Shown: positions 45,493-55,900 of the stretch, in pieces
Position numbering within the stretch: position 1 is the stretch's first letter
Layout of the letters: each line of letters begins with the position of its first letter
DNA from: Fagopyrum homotropicum
Taxonomy: Eukaryota > Streptophyta > Magnoliopsida > Caryophyllales > Polygonaceae
Direction: 5' to 3'
DNA length: 64,000 nt
NCBI GenBank assembly: GCA_033239125.1
Contig: BSWB01000006.1
Span: 115,676,242 to 115,740,241, forward strand
Made by a program: the position numbers and the translations under genes
The notes under the pieces: generated by a model
The model's database searches: none
What the model saw: only the letters and a program-made list of their open reading frames with translations
Told to the model about the DNA's origin: nothing

Positions 45493-47241
45493 TGATAGCA
45501 TGAATTATAGTCTATATTTTGGAGTTTGTTTGGACGTTTTATCTTCAATAATCTGCATGTTTGTATGTATAATATGTGATTATATTACCATTTCATCTAC
45601 CTTTGCGAGAATCGTGGTCTACACCTAGTTTTGTTGTAATCGTAGGTAAAATGGCACGTTTTGCATCAAAAAGGAGCAAAAGGAGCTATGGAGTCGTTGG
45701 AGCTACATTCAGGAACACAAGGAAACATCCAGGAAGCATAACTATGGATTAAAGATTCACTTTGGACCAGATTTGAGAGATTTCACATTCAGTTGTGATT
45801 CACCTCGGTTGACTACAGAGTCACCTCGACCGAGGTGATCCAGAGAAGTCGACTCGACCGAGGCGAACACCTGGGATGCGGCGAGAATATTTTATTCTTG
45901 GCTGAGATCTTTTATCTTTGGAAAGAGATCTTATATTTTTGGGCTTGGCTCCTGGAAGGAAGAAGATATGCTAGATCATATATTTTACCTATTTTTATGG
46001 GAGGAGATCTTTCTAAGATATCTTATCTTTGGAGGGTATTTTTCCTATAAAAAGGGTTGGATTTTCCGCAAATCCATATCATGCTATACCACCGATCAGG
46101 GTTTATACACCGAGCAGCCATACTCCAGTTGGGAGATTTGAAGAACCTTTTTTGAAGGTTGAAGGAAGAAAGTCTAGAGCTTTTATAGCTTTTGAAGGGT
46201 TTTTGTAAGATTATCTTAGATTCCCTTCCTTGTTGTTTGTCTTGTTGGATTTCTATCCAAGGAACGCTTGTGTTTGATAATTGATTCAGTTATTGAAGCC
46301 TTTTTCTTAAGGTTTTCTTGTTCAATTATTCTCTTTCTTCCCATACACTTGATTAATACTTTCATGATGATGAGTGGCTAATCTCTTTGTGTGATTCTAG
46401 GGTGATTGGCTGAAGGTTGTGGGAAAAACAATGATAGAATGATCTTAATCACAGTAGGACCCTGAAAGTTCGAGTCTTTAACCTTAACCCTAAGCATCTC
46501 GCTCAATCGATGAACATCTCGGCCGGGGTGGAATTTTGCTGACCGAGGTGACTTATTTGATCCGAAACTGAGAGTTAAGTGTTAGAGTTTGCCAAATCCT
46601 ATTCTTATTATACCTTTCCTGGTTCAATGCAAGCTTAGGATGAGACTTACCCGGTAATTCCTTTGTTTGTTTACCTAAGATCATAAGTGTAGGTAATAAA
46701 GGTTTATCCTTTATTGGGGTTCGAGTGTGCTTTCATCCCATCTTTGTGAGTTAGCCTGAGACTTACCCGGTAAAGGTTGATTCTATTCCCTTAGATGGTG
46801 TGTTAGTTTGAGGTTATAGTTCTTTATCTTAATTCCTTGAGACTTACCCGGTAATAGGAGTTACGGTTTAGGATTAGTTAGTAGTGAGACTTACCCGGTG
46901 ATCTATTCCACTTTAGTAACACCTTCCCTATGCAAAAATCTCAGCTTTGTCCACTTATCTTTAGATCTTGAGTTGGAACCACAACTAGATGCTTTAATCC
47001 CTAGAATTGCATATTCCCTTTATTGACTTTTATCATCTTTGATTGTTTTAATTGCTTTGTGGTTAGTAATTACTAAAGCTTACCGTAATTGGACTTTGTT
47101 TCACTAAGTCCCTGTGATCGACCCCTGGAATTCCTTGCTTTTTACTACGATTGACCCGTACACTGCGGGTTCGCATCCTTGTTTTAAGCTTACGTCTAGG
47201 GTTATAAATTTAAAGCTTGCACACACCGTTTGGAGCGAACA
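45493..47241 (+). repeat. 3' LTR of element D (about 1749 bp)
   Basis: Same family as the element A LTRs, plus orientation. It has cctcggtcgagg-type words at 45800-45870 and 46500-46555, the TATA box cctataaaaagg at 46044-46055, and four copies of gagacttacccggta in the leader part (about 46641, 46758, 46839, 46886). It lacks the 32-bp tandem repeats of element A. Confidence 0.88.
46044..46055 (+). promoter_or_regulatory. LTR promoter TATA box of element D
   Basis: Cctataaaaagg lies at the same relative place as in element A. The sequence around it (aaaaagggttggattt) is conserved between the two LTRs, suggesting constraint on the core promoter. Confidence 0.65.
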
Positions 47242-48942
47242 CGAAGGCACCTTGATAACGACCAATGATGGAGTGTAGAGTGTCGTTGAGTTTTGTAGCC
47301 AATATCCTAGCAATGACCTTGTAGGAGGTATTACAGCAAGTGATAGGCCTGAGATCAGAGGGAAGAATGGGGTTATCGATTTTGGGTATGAGGGAGAGTG
47401 AGGTGTGGTTGGCACTATGGGGAAGTCTTCCAGTAAGGAAGAAGTTCAGAATGACCTTGGTGAAAGAATTACCCGTAATGTTCCAGGTCCGCTTGAAGAA
47501 AAAAGCATTGTAACCATCGGGACCAAGGGCCTTTTGGTTACCAATACCGAATAGGGCCGTTTTAACATCATAAGGGGTAACGATCTTAGCAAGGTTGAGG
47601 AGATCATTCGGCGAGATTTGAGGGAGGGGGCAATCCAGGAAGAGGTTGAGCGGGTTAAGATTCTGGGAAGGGTTGAGAATTTTGGTGAAGTGATTCACAA
47701 GAATATGGGCAATTTTGTCTGGGTTAAGAGTGGGAGGGTCGTCTGGGTAGTCAGGGTCGATCATTGATTTGATGGTATTTTTGGCTCTTCGAGTAGTGAT
47801 ACAATTGAAGAAGTAGGCACTACACTGATCACCGGATTTGGTCCAGGAAGCTTTGGAGAGTTGTGCAAGAGTGATGCGTAAATGATTCATCTCAGTGTTA
47901 AGGGATAGAGTAGTGTCACGTTCAAGTTGTTGTAGGAGAGGATCATGGGGATGAAGTTGGAGGTTTGTTTGTGTGGTAGTTAGGGTTTGCTTGAGGCTCT
48001 CAATGGAGTCATGCAATTGCTCCAGTTTGCGGTTTGAGAACTTTTTCAGACTCATTTTGAGGCGTTTCAACTTGGTGGATTGAAGCCTCATGGGACAGTC
48101 TTGACACCCAGAAGTTGATTGAGACCAAGAGTGAGACACTATCGAGATAAACTCGTCATGGTTAGCCCATACATTGTTGAAGCGGAATTGACGCTTCGGA
48201 GAGTTTGGTTTGGAGTCGGTGGAGAGGAATCCGGGAGAGTGATCAGAAGTGAACGGGGTGTCAAAGAAGGCAGCAGAGTTAGGGAAAACGGAACACCAGT
48301 GCTGGTTAGTGACAATCCGATCCAAATTGCTCCAAATTCTGGTACGTAATTGCTTGTTGCTCCAAGTGAATTTGCAGCCAAAGTAGACATGGTCTTGAGG
48401 GAGTGGAGGGAGAAGCAATCAGAGAGTTCATCAGTGCACATGGAAGGGGTAGTAGGGCCGGGAACAAGCTTCTCGTCAGGTCTAAGAATGGTATTGAAGT
48501 CTCCCATGAGCAACCAGGAAGAGGTTGAGTTGAGGCTTTTAATGGTAGTGATGTTATCCCAAAGGGGCTTACGTTCATCAAGAAGATTGTGGGCATATAT
48601 GAAGGAGCTTTCGAAGGGGATTGTTGTGTTTGTGGGATCGGCATTGTGGTTTATGGTGATTTTGCAATGGATAATTTGCTCGTTGATGAAGATTGGGGTG
48701 AGGCATATGGTTGATGGATTCCACCAAACCCAAATACGACAGTTAAGCACATCAGTGACATTTGAAACGTGTTTCCACGAGGGGATAAGGGAGGAGAGTT
48801 TGTCAATCATCGTAGCAGAGAGTTTGGATTCGATGATTGCAAGAAGGTCAAGGTTGTGACGAGTTACTATATCACGGATGGCTTTTTGCTTGTTAGGGTG
48901 GTTTAGACCCCTAACATTCCATGCACATATGTTTACATTCAT
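47242..48942 (-). pseudogene. L1-type LINE ORF2, 5' part: endonuclease and start of RT
   Basis: ORF2 starts at the ATG at 48942 with MNVNICAWNVRGLNHPNKQ, an apurinic-endonuclease start, and SSWLLMGDFNTILRPDEK. The frame is lost near 48400-48425; the next frame gives FTWSNKQLRTRIWSNLDRI and TSDHSPGF (the expected SDHSP motif of the endonuclease). The RT beginning is present: AYFFNCITTRRAKNTIKSM, GNQKALGPDGYNAFFFKRTW, SLIPKIDNP, LRPITCCNTSYKVIARIL, then GRYQGAFV just before element D interrupts. ORF2 overlaps the end of ORF1 by about 30 nt. Confidence 0.87.
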
Positions 48943-50362
48943 TGGGGGATCGAGTGAGGTGAGGGGTTTGCATCCTTGATGCTAACATGGTTTGAGGTTG
49001 AGGTCGGTTCAATAGGATTTGAGGTGGAAGCCGGTTCAAGGTTTGGGATAGAGGAGGGTTCAATAGGATTTGAGTTGTTTGGAGAGAGTGTAGATTGAGG
49101 TTTGGGTTCAGGTTGGTTGTTTGAATCTTGGAGAGATTGGGTTTACAAGGAGGGTTTTCAGGGGGGGCTGAGGAAGTAATAGGGGGAACCCGGATGCGAA
49201 GGAAATCGTCCGGAGTGGGGAGGAGAGGTTTCGAATTGGAGGAGGGTAGAGGAATGGGTCTATTTGACCCAACCAAGGGATGAGGCTTGCGGGATATGGT
49301 TTTGTTGCATCTGTGGCCGAAGACTAGGCAGGATGGACAGTGTTCGGGAATCCATTCGTAGGATATTTTTTGGATTATAGTTTTTCCAGCAGGTCCCAGG
49401 AATTTGATCTCACGTAGGAGAGGCTTGAAGGCGGATACTTCGACGAGGATCTTGGAAAACCCGAGTCTGTCCTGGTTGACAGAGCTGGCATCAGAGAGGA
49501 TGGGATTGCCGATAGCCGATCCAATCTTTGAGAGCATTGTGGAGGACCAAAATCTGTAGTCTAGATTGTGAAGAGTAACCTAGATTGGTATAGAAGAGAG
49601 GCTAGAGTTATCCAATGCCATACCATGGTACCATTGCTTGAGAAGAAGCGAAGTCGACCCATTGATGATCCATGGGCTACTATAGAGGATGGAGTTCATG
49701 TTTTCTGTCGAAGCAAATTGAAAGACAAAGATCCCGTGTTCATTTCTAAGTATTTTTGGTTTCGAGATTTGGTTCCATGCAAGGGTAACGAAGGAGCACA
49801 TTCGATTGTAGGCTATAGGGTGACCCAAAGGGAAGCCGATAAGAGAATGCTGCCATTTAGAGACCGTGTCAGAGATGTCATCCTCAGAGAAGTTAATGAT
49901 GCCACATTCGAAACCTTGGGAATAGGAAAGGGGAACATGGTTCTAGGTAGTATCATTAACTAGGGCTTCTTTGTAGGAAACCTTTGGAATATCTACGTTG
50001 GTGCATTCAATGTGGGGGGTAGATGAAGAGATTCCTGATGCCAACTGGGATGGGGGAACCGGAACAATTGGGGTGTTCCCTGGTGATGGTGGTGGAGTGA
50101 GCGTGCTAGGCACAAGAGAGGTGTTTGGCGGGGTGGTCACTTGCACGTGCAGATTATTGGGAGCGTTTTCCGGTGGGGAGTTAGGCACGATTAAAACTTG
50201 AACATGCTCAGAACTCACAAGATGGTGAGTCATAATGGTGGTCTGTGTATGAGGAAGAGGAGGAAAGAGGTCAACCGATGAAATAGGGGGGAGTGGGTGA
50301 AAGATGGGGTTTGGATAGTCGGAGGTTGTTCGATCGGATAAGCTCCTCCGGCACAGGGTCAA
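48911..50362 (-). pseudogene. L1-type LINE ORF1 (DUF4283 and CCHC zinc knuckle), two nonsense codons
   Basis: In one frame there are a Pro-rich N-terminus, a DUF4283-like RNA-binding region (LGHPIAYNRMCSFVTLAW, FVFQFASTENMNSILYSSPW), LGFSKILVEVSAFKPLL and a zinc-knuckle type stretch (EHCPSCLVFGHRC). TAG at 49943-49945 and TAG at 49580-49582 interrupt it; the second stands where Trp is expected (IPI*VTLHNL), a one-base G-to-A change. The start near 50362 is uncertain. Confidence 0.82.
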
Positions 50363-50640
50363 AGGGGCTAGGTGGGTTTGGCGAGGAGCCTGGTTTCTTT
50401 GGGGGAGTGGTGGGGTGGTTATGACCTTGGATCATCTCTGAAATCTTCACAGATAGTTTTTTGGAACGTTTTGCTCCACCGATTTAAAGCAGTAGGGGGG
50501 GGGGGGCGTGGCTGTGGCGGCCACACTGGTGGGGGAGCAGGCCGGGGTCGGCTCCAAGGAAAAGGACGATAGCAGGAGGAACTAAAAGAGAGTGTTTTTG
50601 GATTACAGTTCCTCCACTCCTACTTTGAATTGTATTGATT
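50363..50640 (-). other. LINE 5' untranslated region
   Basis: GC-rich sequence with a G run (50496-50506) precedes ORF1 on the minus strand. The 5' boundary of the LINE is not resolved and no target duplication could be identified. Confidence 0.4.
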
Positions 50641-52347
50641 GGTGATATGTGGGGGCGAAATTGAAAGCCACCAAGAGAGAGTTTGGTGCGAAGGATTTTT
50701 TTTTGTATTTCTTTTCTCCTATATTTGTGGTTCTTCATGACGGTGTGACTGTCTGCCGATCTTTTCGGCCTTTCGACCCACTAGACGGCGCGCCGTCTAA
50801 TGGTTTCGAACCGCTTTCCTTTTTCCCAAAAAAAAAACAAAATAGAGAATACGGATTCTTGTTTTCTCTAAGAATCATACCAGGAATGGTTTTTAGGAAT
50901 TCTATTTTCAAGTTATCACAACTTCAACCAAATGAACACCTAAAGACAACATTATATTACTTATATTTAAATTTAAAATTTTAAACTTTTATAAACATGT
51001 GTGTTCTATGTATATCTTCCGAATTGTTATGGGCTGTACTACATGCTCCGACTATAGGCTAAGAGTGGGGTTATTAATCGGTAATTGTGAAAATTGACTC
51101 TCAATTGGTAGCAACACTCCTTCCCCGTACACTTCCTAGTCACAATCCTCTCTTTAGTCTGGTACGTAAGTTTTAATATTATCAAAAGGAATTGGAGTAT
51201 CCAATTCCGACATGCCTACCGCGAGGCGAATTACGTAGTTGATTTCTTGGTGTCTTATTCTTATAACTTGCATCTTGGCTTAAGTGCATTGTTTGACCTC
51301 CCGAGGATATAGTGGACATTTTATCTATTGATGTAAATGGTCGTACGAGTGATGATCACTTAGCCTTATTTTTATTTATAGAAAGCGTGTTTAGATGTGC
51401 GGAGGGTAACACCATCCTTCTGACAAAAAAATTCCTTCATTATCAATCCAAGATACTTTCATAAAAACTAACGGGAAGACGGTTAAGTGTTCTAGTTAAT
51501 TGTGTTGTATAAGACTAGGTTAAAAAAGAAGAACCAAATCAAACCTAAGACGAAGAAACCGAGGGCCCGTACCAAATATTATCCAATCAACCAAAAATCA
51601 TGTTTATTTAGCGACTAAAATAGGACGTTTGAAGTCTTTTAACATATGAAAGTAAGTAACTATTTTCATTTTATTTACTTTCCCTTAGCAATTTTCATTC
51701 CGTTTTTATTTCACCTCTCTAACCAAATGTACACTAATTGTACAATAAAACCATTTTAAACAAATGGCGCCGTATATGAGAAAGGAAAGATACTCAACAA
51801 ATAAGAAAAAAAACAATACATAGGGTTTATAATGGTTCACCTATTATTTGTTATGTTTACTTTGATTTTATTGAGGAGGTCTTATTATTCTAAAAAAATG
51901 ATGAGGAGTAAGGCTATACAATATATAGAAACGAAACCATAATGATAATACTTGATGCCTAAGTATTAGACGAGGAAAACAATATAATCCATAATTACCC
52001 AAACTGCGTAGATACCAGGCCCTCGGAGTTATCTATATCTCCCGAACTTCGAGCAACTAGTACTTTTTATACCAAAATATTTGGTCAAGTATATTAAAAT
52101 GTCTTTTCACCGGTAAAAAAAACCTTAATTATTATATTGGGTTATACATCTTAAAATATAAGAAAAAAATATATGCGAGAGTTGAGATGAACTTCGAAGA
52201 AATACCAAAAATCATCTTAGTATGACGATACAAAAGAAGTTGTACAATCGGAGATCGCTGATGCATAAAAACCGTTTTTAAACCCCAACGAAGCTTAACA
52301 TTAAATTTTTCGACATAAATCTACGTTAACAAAGACTACTATGCAAA
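50641..52347. other. AT-rich spacer, no gene recognised
   Basis: Apart from a perfect 16-bp palindrome (agacggcgcgccgtct, 50782-50797) and an A-run at 50827-50836 I see no gene. The stretch at 51540-51740 resembles degraded small transposon sequence but has no definable ends. Confidence 0.4.
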
Positions 52348-52516
52348 GGGTGTGTTTGACATGTCATAAACACTAGTGTTTACTAGTATTTATGAGGGTA
52401 AAGAAATCGACGGGCGTTTGGTAAGCCGAAAAACACTAGTGACTAGTGTTTTTGGAAGTGTTTCCGAAACATTCAAGGAAGCAAGGGTTTTTGAAAAACA
52501 CTAGTGGTTCTCCAGC

Positions 52517-52880
52517 AAAATGACTTTGTCGCCCTTATATTTTATTTGTAATTACGATATAACCAGGTATTTAAGGACGCTTCTCTCACATAAAAAATCT
52601 AATATCTTCCCTCTCCCCATCGACAGAAGAAGGAATTCGTGCGTCGAAGAACTACTTGCTTTGAACATCAAACATTGTTTTCTCCACCCTCTCACATCAA
52701 AATGACTTTGTCGCCCTTATGTTTTATTTGTAATTACGATATAACCAGGTATTTAAGGACGCTTCTTTCACATCAAAATCTAATTTCTTCCCTCTCCCCA
52801 TAGAGAGAAGAAAGAATTCGTGCGTCGAAGAACTACTTGCTTTAACATCAAACATTGTTTTCTCCAGCCTCTCCATCTTC
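52517..52880 (+). repeat. Tandem duplication, ~182-bp unit, two copies
   Basis: Copies start at about 52517 and 52699 with aaaatgactttgtcgccctt and share attcgtgcgtcgaagaacta near their ends. They differ at a handful of bases and small indels. The unit looks like a leader sequence joined to the gene fragment. Confidence 0.8.
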
Positions 52881-52989
52881 GTCTCTGGTTTCCAATTCCG
52901 ATATGGAATTGCTTTTCCTTGATTGTAATTTGTTTTCTTATGGTGTGTTGAATCGATTTGGGGATTAGTGCTTTTGTTTTTCTTCTTCT

Positions 52990-53634
52990 TCTTCGTTGTG
53001 GTGACTCCAAGCTGCGAAATGTCTTCTTCCTCATTCGCAGTTCTCTTGGTCTTCCGCCTTGCTCTACAAGTGTTGCTTCCTCTCATGCCTCTTCATCAAA
53101 TCCTTCCTCGGCTGTTTCCAACTCCTTTACTCCAAGCTCCTCTCTCTCTTAAATCCTTCCTCTCTGACATCTCCAATTCCCCTCACTTGTATGAAAACTC
53201 ACTCTTCCATACTCTCCTCCCTGTTATCCTCTCCACCCTCCGCAACCTCAAATCTCTCTCTAATTCTTTCCAATCCCCTTTCCTCCTTCTGGCTAGCTTC
53301 TCTTACAAAGAGACCTTCACATCGCCACCCCTCTCCTCTTTGATCACCTCTGCCACCTCCACCTCCTCTTTCGATCTAGTGTCCTTTCTCAGGTCTCTGC
53401 TATTGATCTCTCCCACCTAGCCTCTGAATATGATAAAGAGGATCTCGCTTACTACATACGCTATTTGTTCACCAGGCTTCAGATTGCCGGTATAGACTTC
53501 AAGGAGAAGGCTCTTCAGAACCTCGTTCAGCTCCTCAACGACAACCCAAAACGTCCTTTCTTAATTTTGAATCTTCAACCTATGAAAGCCAACCCAAAGG
53601 TGGAACCTGATGACACTGTTGTCTCTCTTTGACT
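52990..53634 (+). pseudogene. Captured fragment of an ARM-repeat protein gene
   Basis: Frames in this stretch give QAPLSLKSFLSDISNSPHL, ENSLFHTLLPVILSTLRNL, and further on EYDKEDLAYYIRYLFTRLQ and IAGIDFKEKALQNLVQLLND. This matches the N-terminal part of a family of plant ARM-repeat proteins of unknown role (similar to At2g05810/At5g50900 in my memory). At least one frameshift lies near 53340-53400. The similarity stops after about the first armadillo repeat, at a Pro/Val stretch and TGA around 53632. The rest of the gene is absent. Confidence 0.6.
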
Positions 53635-53655
53635 GGTGTAGATGGTGATTTATAA

Positions 53656-55387
53656 GTGATGACATGATTGATGACTCTAGTTTAGGCACCTTTTAGATAG
53701 TTTTCCTTTCCATTCATGCATGTTTCTGCATTAGTTTGTGACGTTTACGCTTAGTTCATGTATATTGTCAAAATAGACGTCTACACGAGCTCTTGTCGGT
53801 TTTGTAGGTGTTTTGGGGAGCTTTTAGAACTTAATCGATACATTTAAGGATCATTTCTCGTGATGGCACACATCCGGACTCTTTATGGAGCAATCTAGGA
53901 GCAAAGGAGAACACAAAAGACCTTATTGGTGCATGCCTTGCCACAATTCATGACTTGGTGATCCAAAGAGGGCTGAACAGAGAGAACCACGGCCCAGAGG
54001 CTAAAATCTCGATCGTGGTTTTGCCCGTGGTTTCTTCTGGACAGTTGTGACACGTGTCCCATGTTCTCTTTGTCCGACCCTTGCTTTTTGGTGGAATACT
54101 TAAGTGGTCCCGCAGGCTGATTTTGAGGATCTTCTTCCTTTTTGGACCCTTCTCCTCTAGCTCTTCTCCAACACTCTTCCATTGTAGCTTCTCTTCCAAG
54201 AACCCTTGTGGGTGTTCTTGGGAGAGATTAGTGTAGATTTTAGTTTTAAAGTGAGATTTGAGTGGTTTTGAGTGAGGTTTCCCTTGTTGATACCTTGGAG
54301 CTGCATCTTGGACCCTTTATAAGACTTGGTAACTTCTATTCTAGCTTTATAATGTCTTTTCTTTGGTTCATTCTTCATTATCTAGCTATGACTTGCAAGC
54401 ATGCTCTATTTATGAAGTTTTATCTAGATTTGTATGTTGTTGGCTGAATAGTTGTATGGACTTGCATGTTGGTTTAGGATGGATTTGTGTCGAAACCCTA
54501 ACTCAGACCCAAACCACGGCATGTTCTTCTAAACTCTAGACCGTGGTTTCTCATGATCAGCCCTTGGTTTTCTCTGTTGTGCTTATATTGATGAATCTGG
54601 ATGTTAGGATGTAGATGTGTTGAAATCCTAGTGTTTGTTGAGCCTAATCTAGCTTAGGGTGACATAATGTTAGCAACCTTCTTGAGGAATGAGACTTACC
54701 CGGTAATTTCCTCTCTTAGATATATAAGATGATGAACTCTAGGTAGTAGTGAGCCAAAAAAGCCGCTATTGGATTGAGTGTGCTAGGATCGTTGCCTAAG
54801 ACTTACCTTTTCCGAGACTTACCCGGTAAGGAGGGGTTTGACCCTTAGGTAGTGGCCGGTTTGTGTAGAATTCCCGTCCTTAGGTTCCTTGAGACTTACC
54901 CGGTAATAGGGCCTTAGGTTCGAGACTAGTGGAGCATGAGACTTACCCGATAATTGCTCCCATTAGAGAAACACCCAACTCCGAACAACCGCAACTTTCC
55001 TTTGATCTCTAGAAGCATGAGTCCATTATCATAATCGGAATTCCGAATCTCTAAAATCCGCACTTCTTACCTCTTATCTCTTATCTTTGTGTTTGTGTGT
55101 TTGTTTGCTTATTTGTGTTGATATATTTGTGATCCTTGTTTGATCACCCAAAACCAACCAAAAATATTGTGTTTTGCACTTTCTTTATTTCTCATCTCAT
55201 CTTAGTTTAGATTTGCACTATACATGATCATTGAATGACTTGATTTCACCTCAATCCTTGTGTTCGAGCTCGGAATACTTTTCTTCCTACATAACGATCT
55301 ATACACTGCAGGTTTCGCTAGGTAGTTTAGGAGATTAAATCGAGTTTATAAATGTAAAACTTTTTGTGCTACATATCTAGCGTAACA
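53656..55387 (+). mobile_element. Solo LTR, Athila-type (third related family)
   Basis: A 1732-bp sequence starts tgatgacatg and ends gcgtaaca, flanked by ataag and gtaag (one mismatch). It resembles the element A/D LTR layout: gagacttacccggtaa is repeated at about 54690, 54815, 54890 and 54937, and ccacggc/accgtgg words occur at 53985-54040 and 54510-54580. There is no internal region, so recombination between LTRs is likely. Confidence 0.75.
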
Positions 55388-55559
55388 GTAAGTTTACCCC
55401 ACGTGATATGCACATAATAAAAAACACTAGTATATTTGTCAAACACTCATATAATTTTAAAACATTAAACACTAATATTTCCTAAAAACCATCCTAAAAC
55501 ACTTAGTATTTGTAAACACTACCATTTTATATTTTATGCCAAACACAACCAAAATTGCA

Positions 55560-55754
55560 GAGCTAGTATCTAGTAAGCCCAAGACCGAGAATTATTGACA
55601 AGTGGTTATGCATTTCAGGAAACTTTACACAAATGTTATAGGTTAAGACGACACGTGTATGCCCAACCATGAACCACCTTCTATCAATTTATTGATCGGC
55701 AAATTTTGTAAGTACATGATTCAAAGCCTATTTAAACTGTTATATATAGTTTGG
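55560..55754 (+). promoter_or_regulatory. Promoter of the proteinase-inhibitor gene, cut off by the copia element
   Basis: It has a TATA box (tatatatag at 55741-55749), a G-box (acacgtgt, 55651-55658) and a W-box core (ttgac, 55595-55599). These suit a wound- or stress-responsive gene. The copia insertion begins about 10 bp after the TATA box, so the presumed start site and coding region are now over 4.6 kb away. Confidence 0.6.
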
Positions 55755-55759
55755 TACAT
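55755..55759. repeat. Target-site duplication of copia element, left copy (tacat)
   Basis: Tacat is found exactly again at 60394-60398, directly after the right LTR. Confidence 0.95.
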
Positions 55760-55900
55760 TGCTAGAAGTGGTGAATCAGAGATGGTATTTGAAGATCCTT
55801 TTGATTCCTTAATTGTCTGTTACATAGGATGGTAGAGAATATATAGATACATATAGTGGGCTATGGGCCAAGCATACATTGTGGGCTGTATAGTCTATTA
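55760..55900 (-). repeat. 3' LTR of copia element
   Basis: 141 bp, identical by eye to 60253-60393. On the plus strand it begins tgctagaagtgg and ends agtctatta. In element orientation it starts TAATAGACT rather than TG, and its first three bases form the stop codon of the polyprotein. Confidence 0.95.

Larger units (their letters stand above)
44629..47241 (+). mobile_element. Element D: 5'-truncated Athila-type element of the A family (internal 3' end plus 3' LTR)
   Basis: 44629-45492 is the reverse counterpart of the 3' untranslated part of element A and ends in the polypurine tract (aagtatggggtatt). The LTR follows at 45493-47241 (tgatagcatg...gagcgaaca). It lies inside the LINE ORF2, replacing a short piece of it. 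Gag, pol and the 5' LTR are missing. Confidence 0.88.
52348..55550. mobile_element. Probable TIR transposon carrying a captured gene fragment, itself disrupted by a solo LTR
   Basis: The left end reads gggtgtgtttgacat and the right end, read inward on the minus strand, ggttgtgtttggcat. Near both ends the word aacactag(t) is repeated many times (52369, 52437, 52497; 55427, 55500 region), as in subterminal repeats of hAT or Harbinger elements. Between the ends lie a tandem duplication, an ARM-repeat gene fragment and a solo LTR. Without the LTR the element would be about 1.47 kb. I could not find a clear target duplication, so superfamily and exact ends are unsure. Confidence 0.5.

Noticed and set aside
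52348..55550. Firm assignment of the TIR element to hAT or Harbinger
   Set aside because: No exact 8-bp or TWA target duplication could be found at the ends, so only a general TIR call is made.
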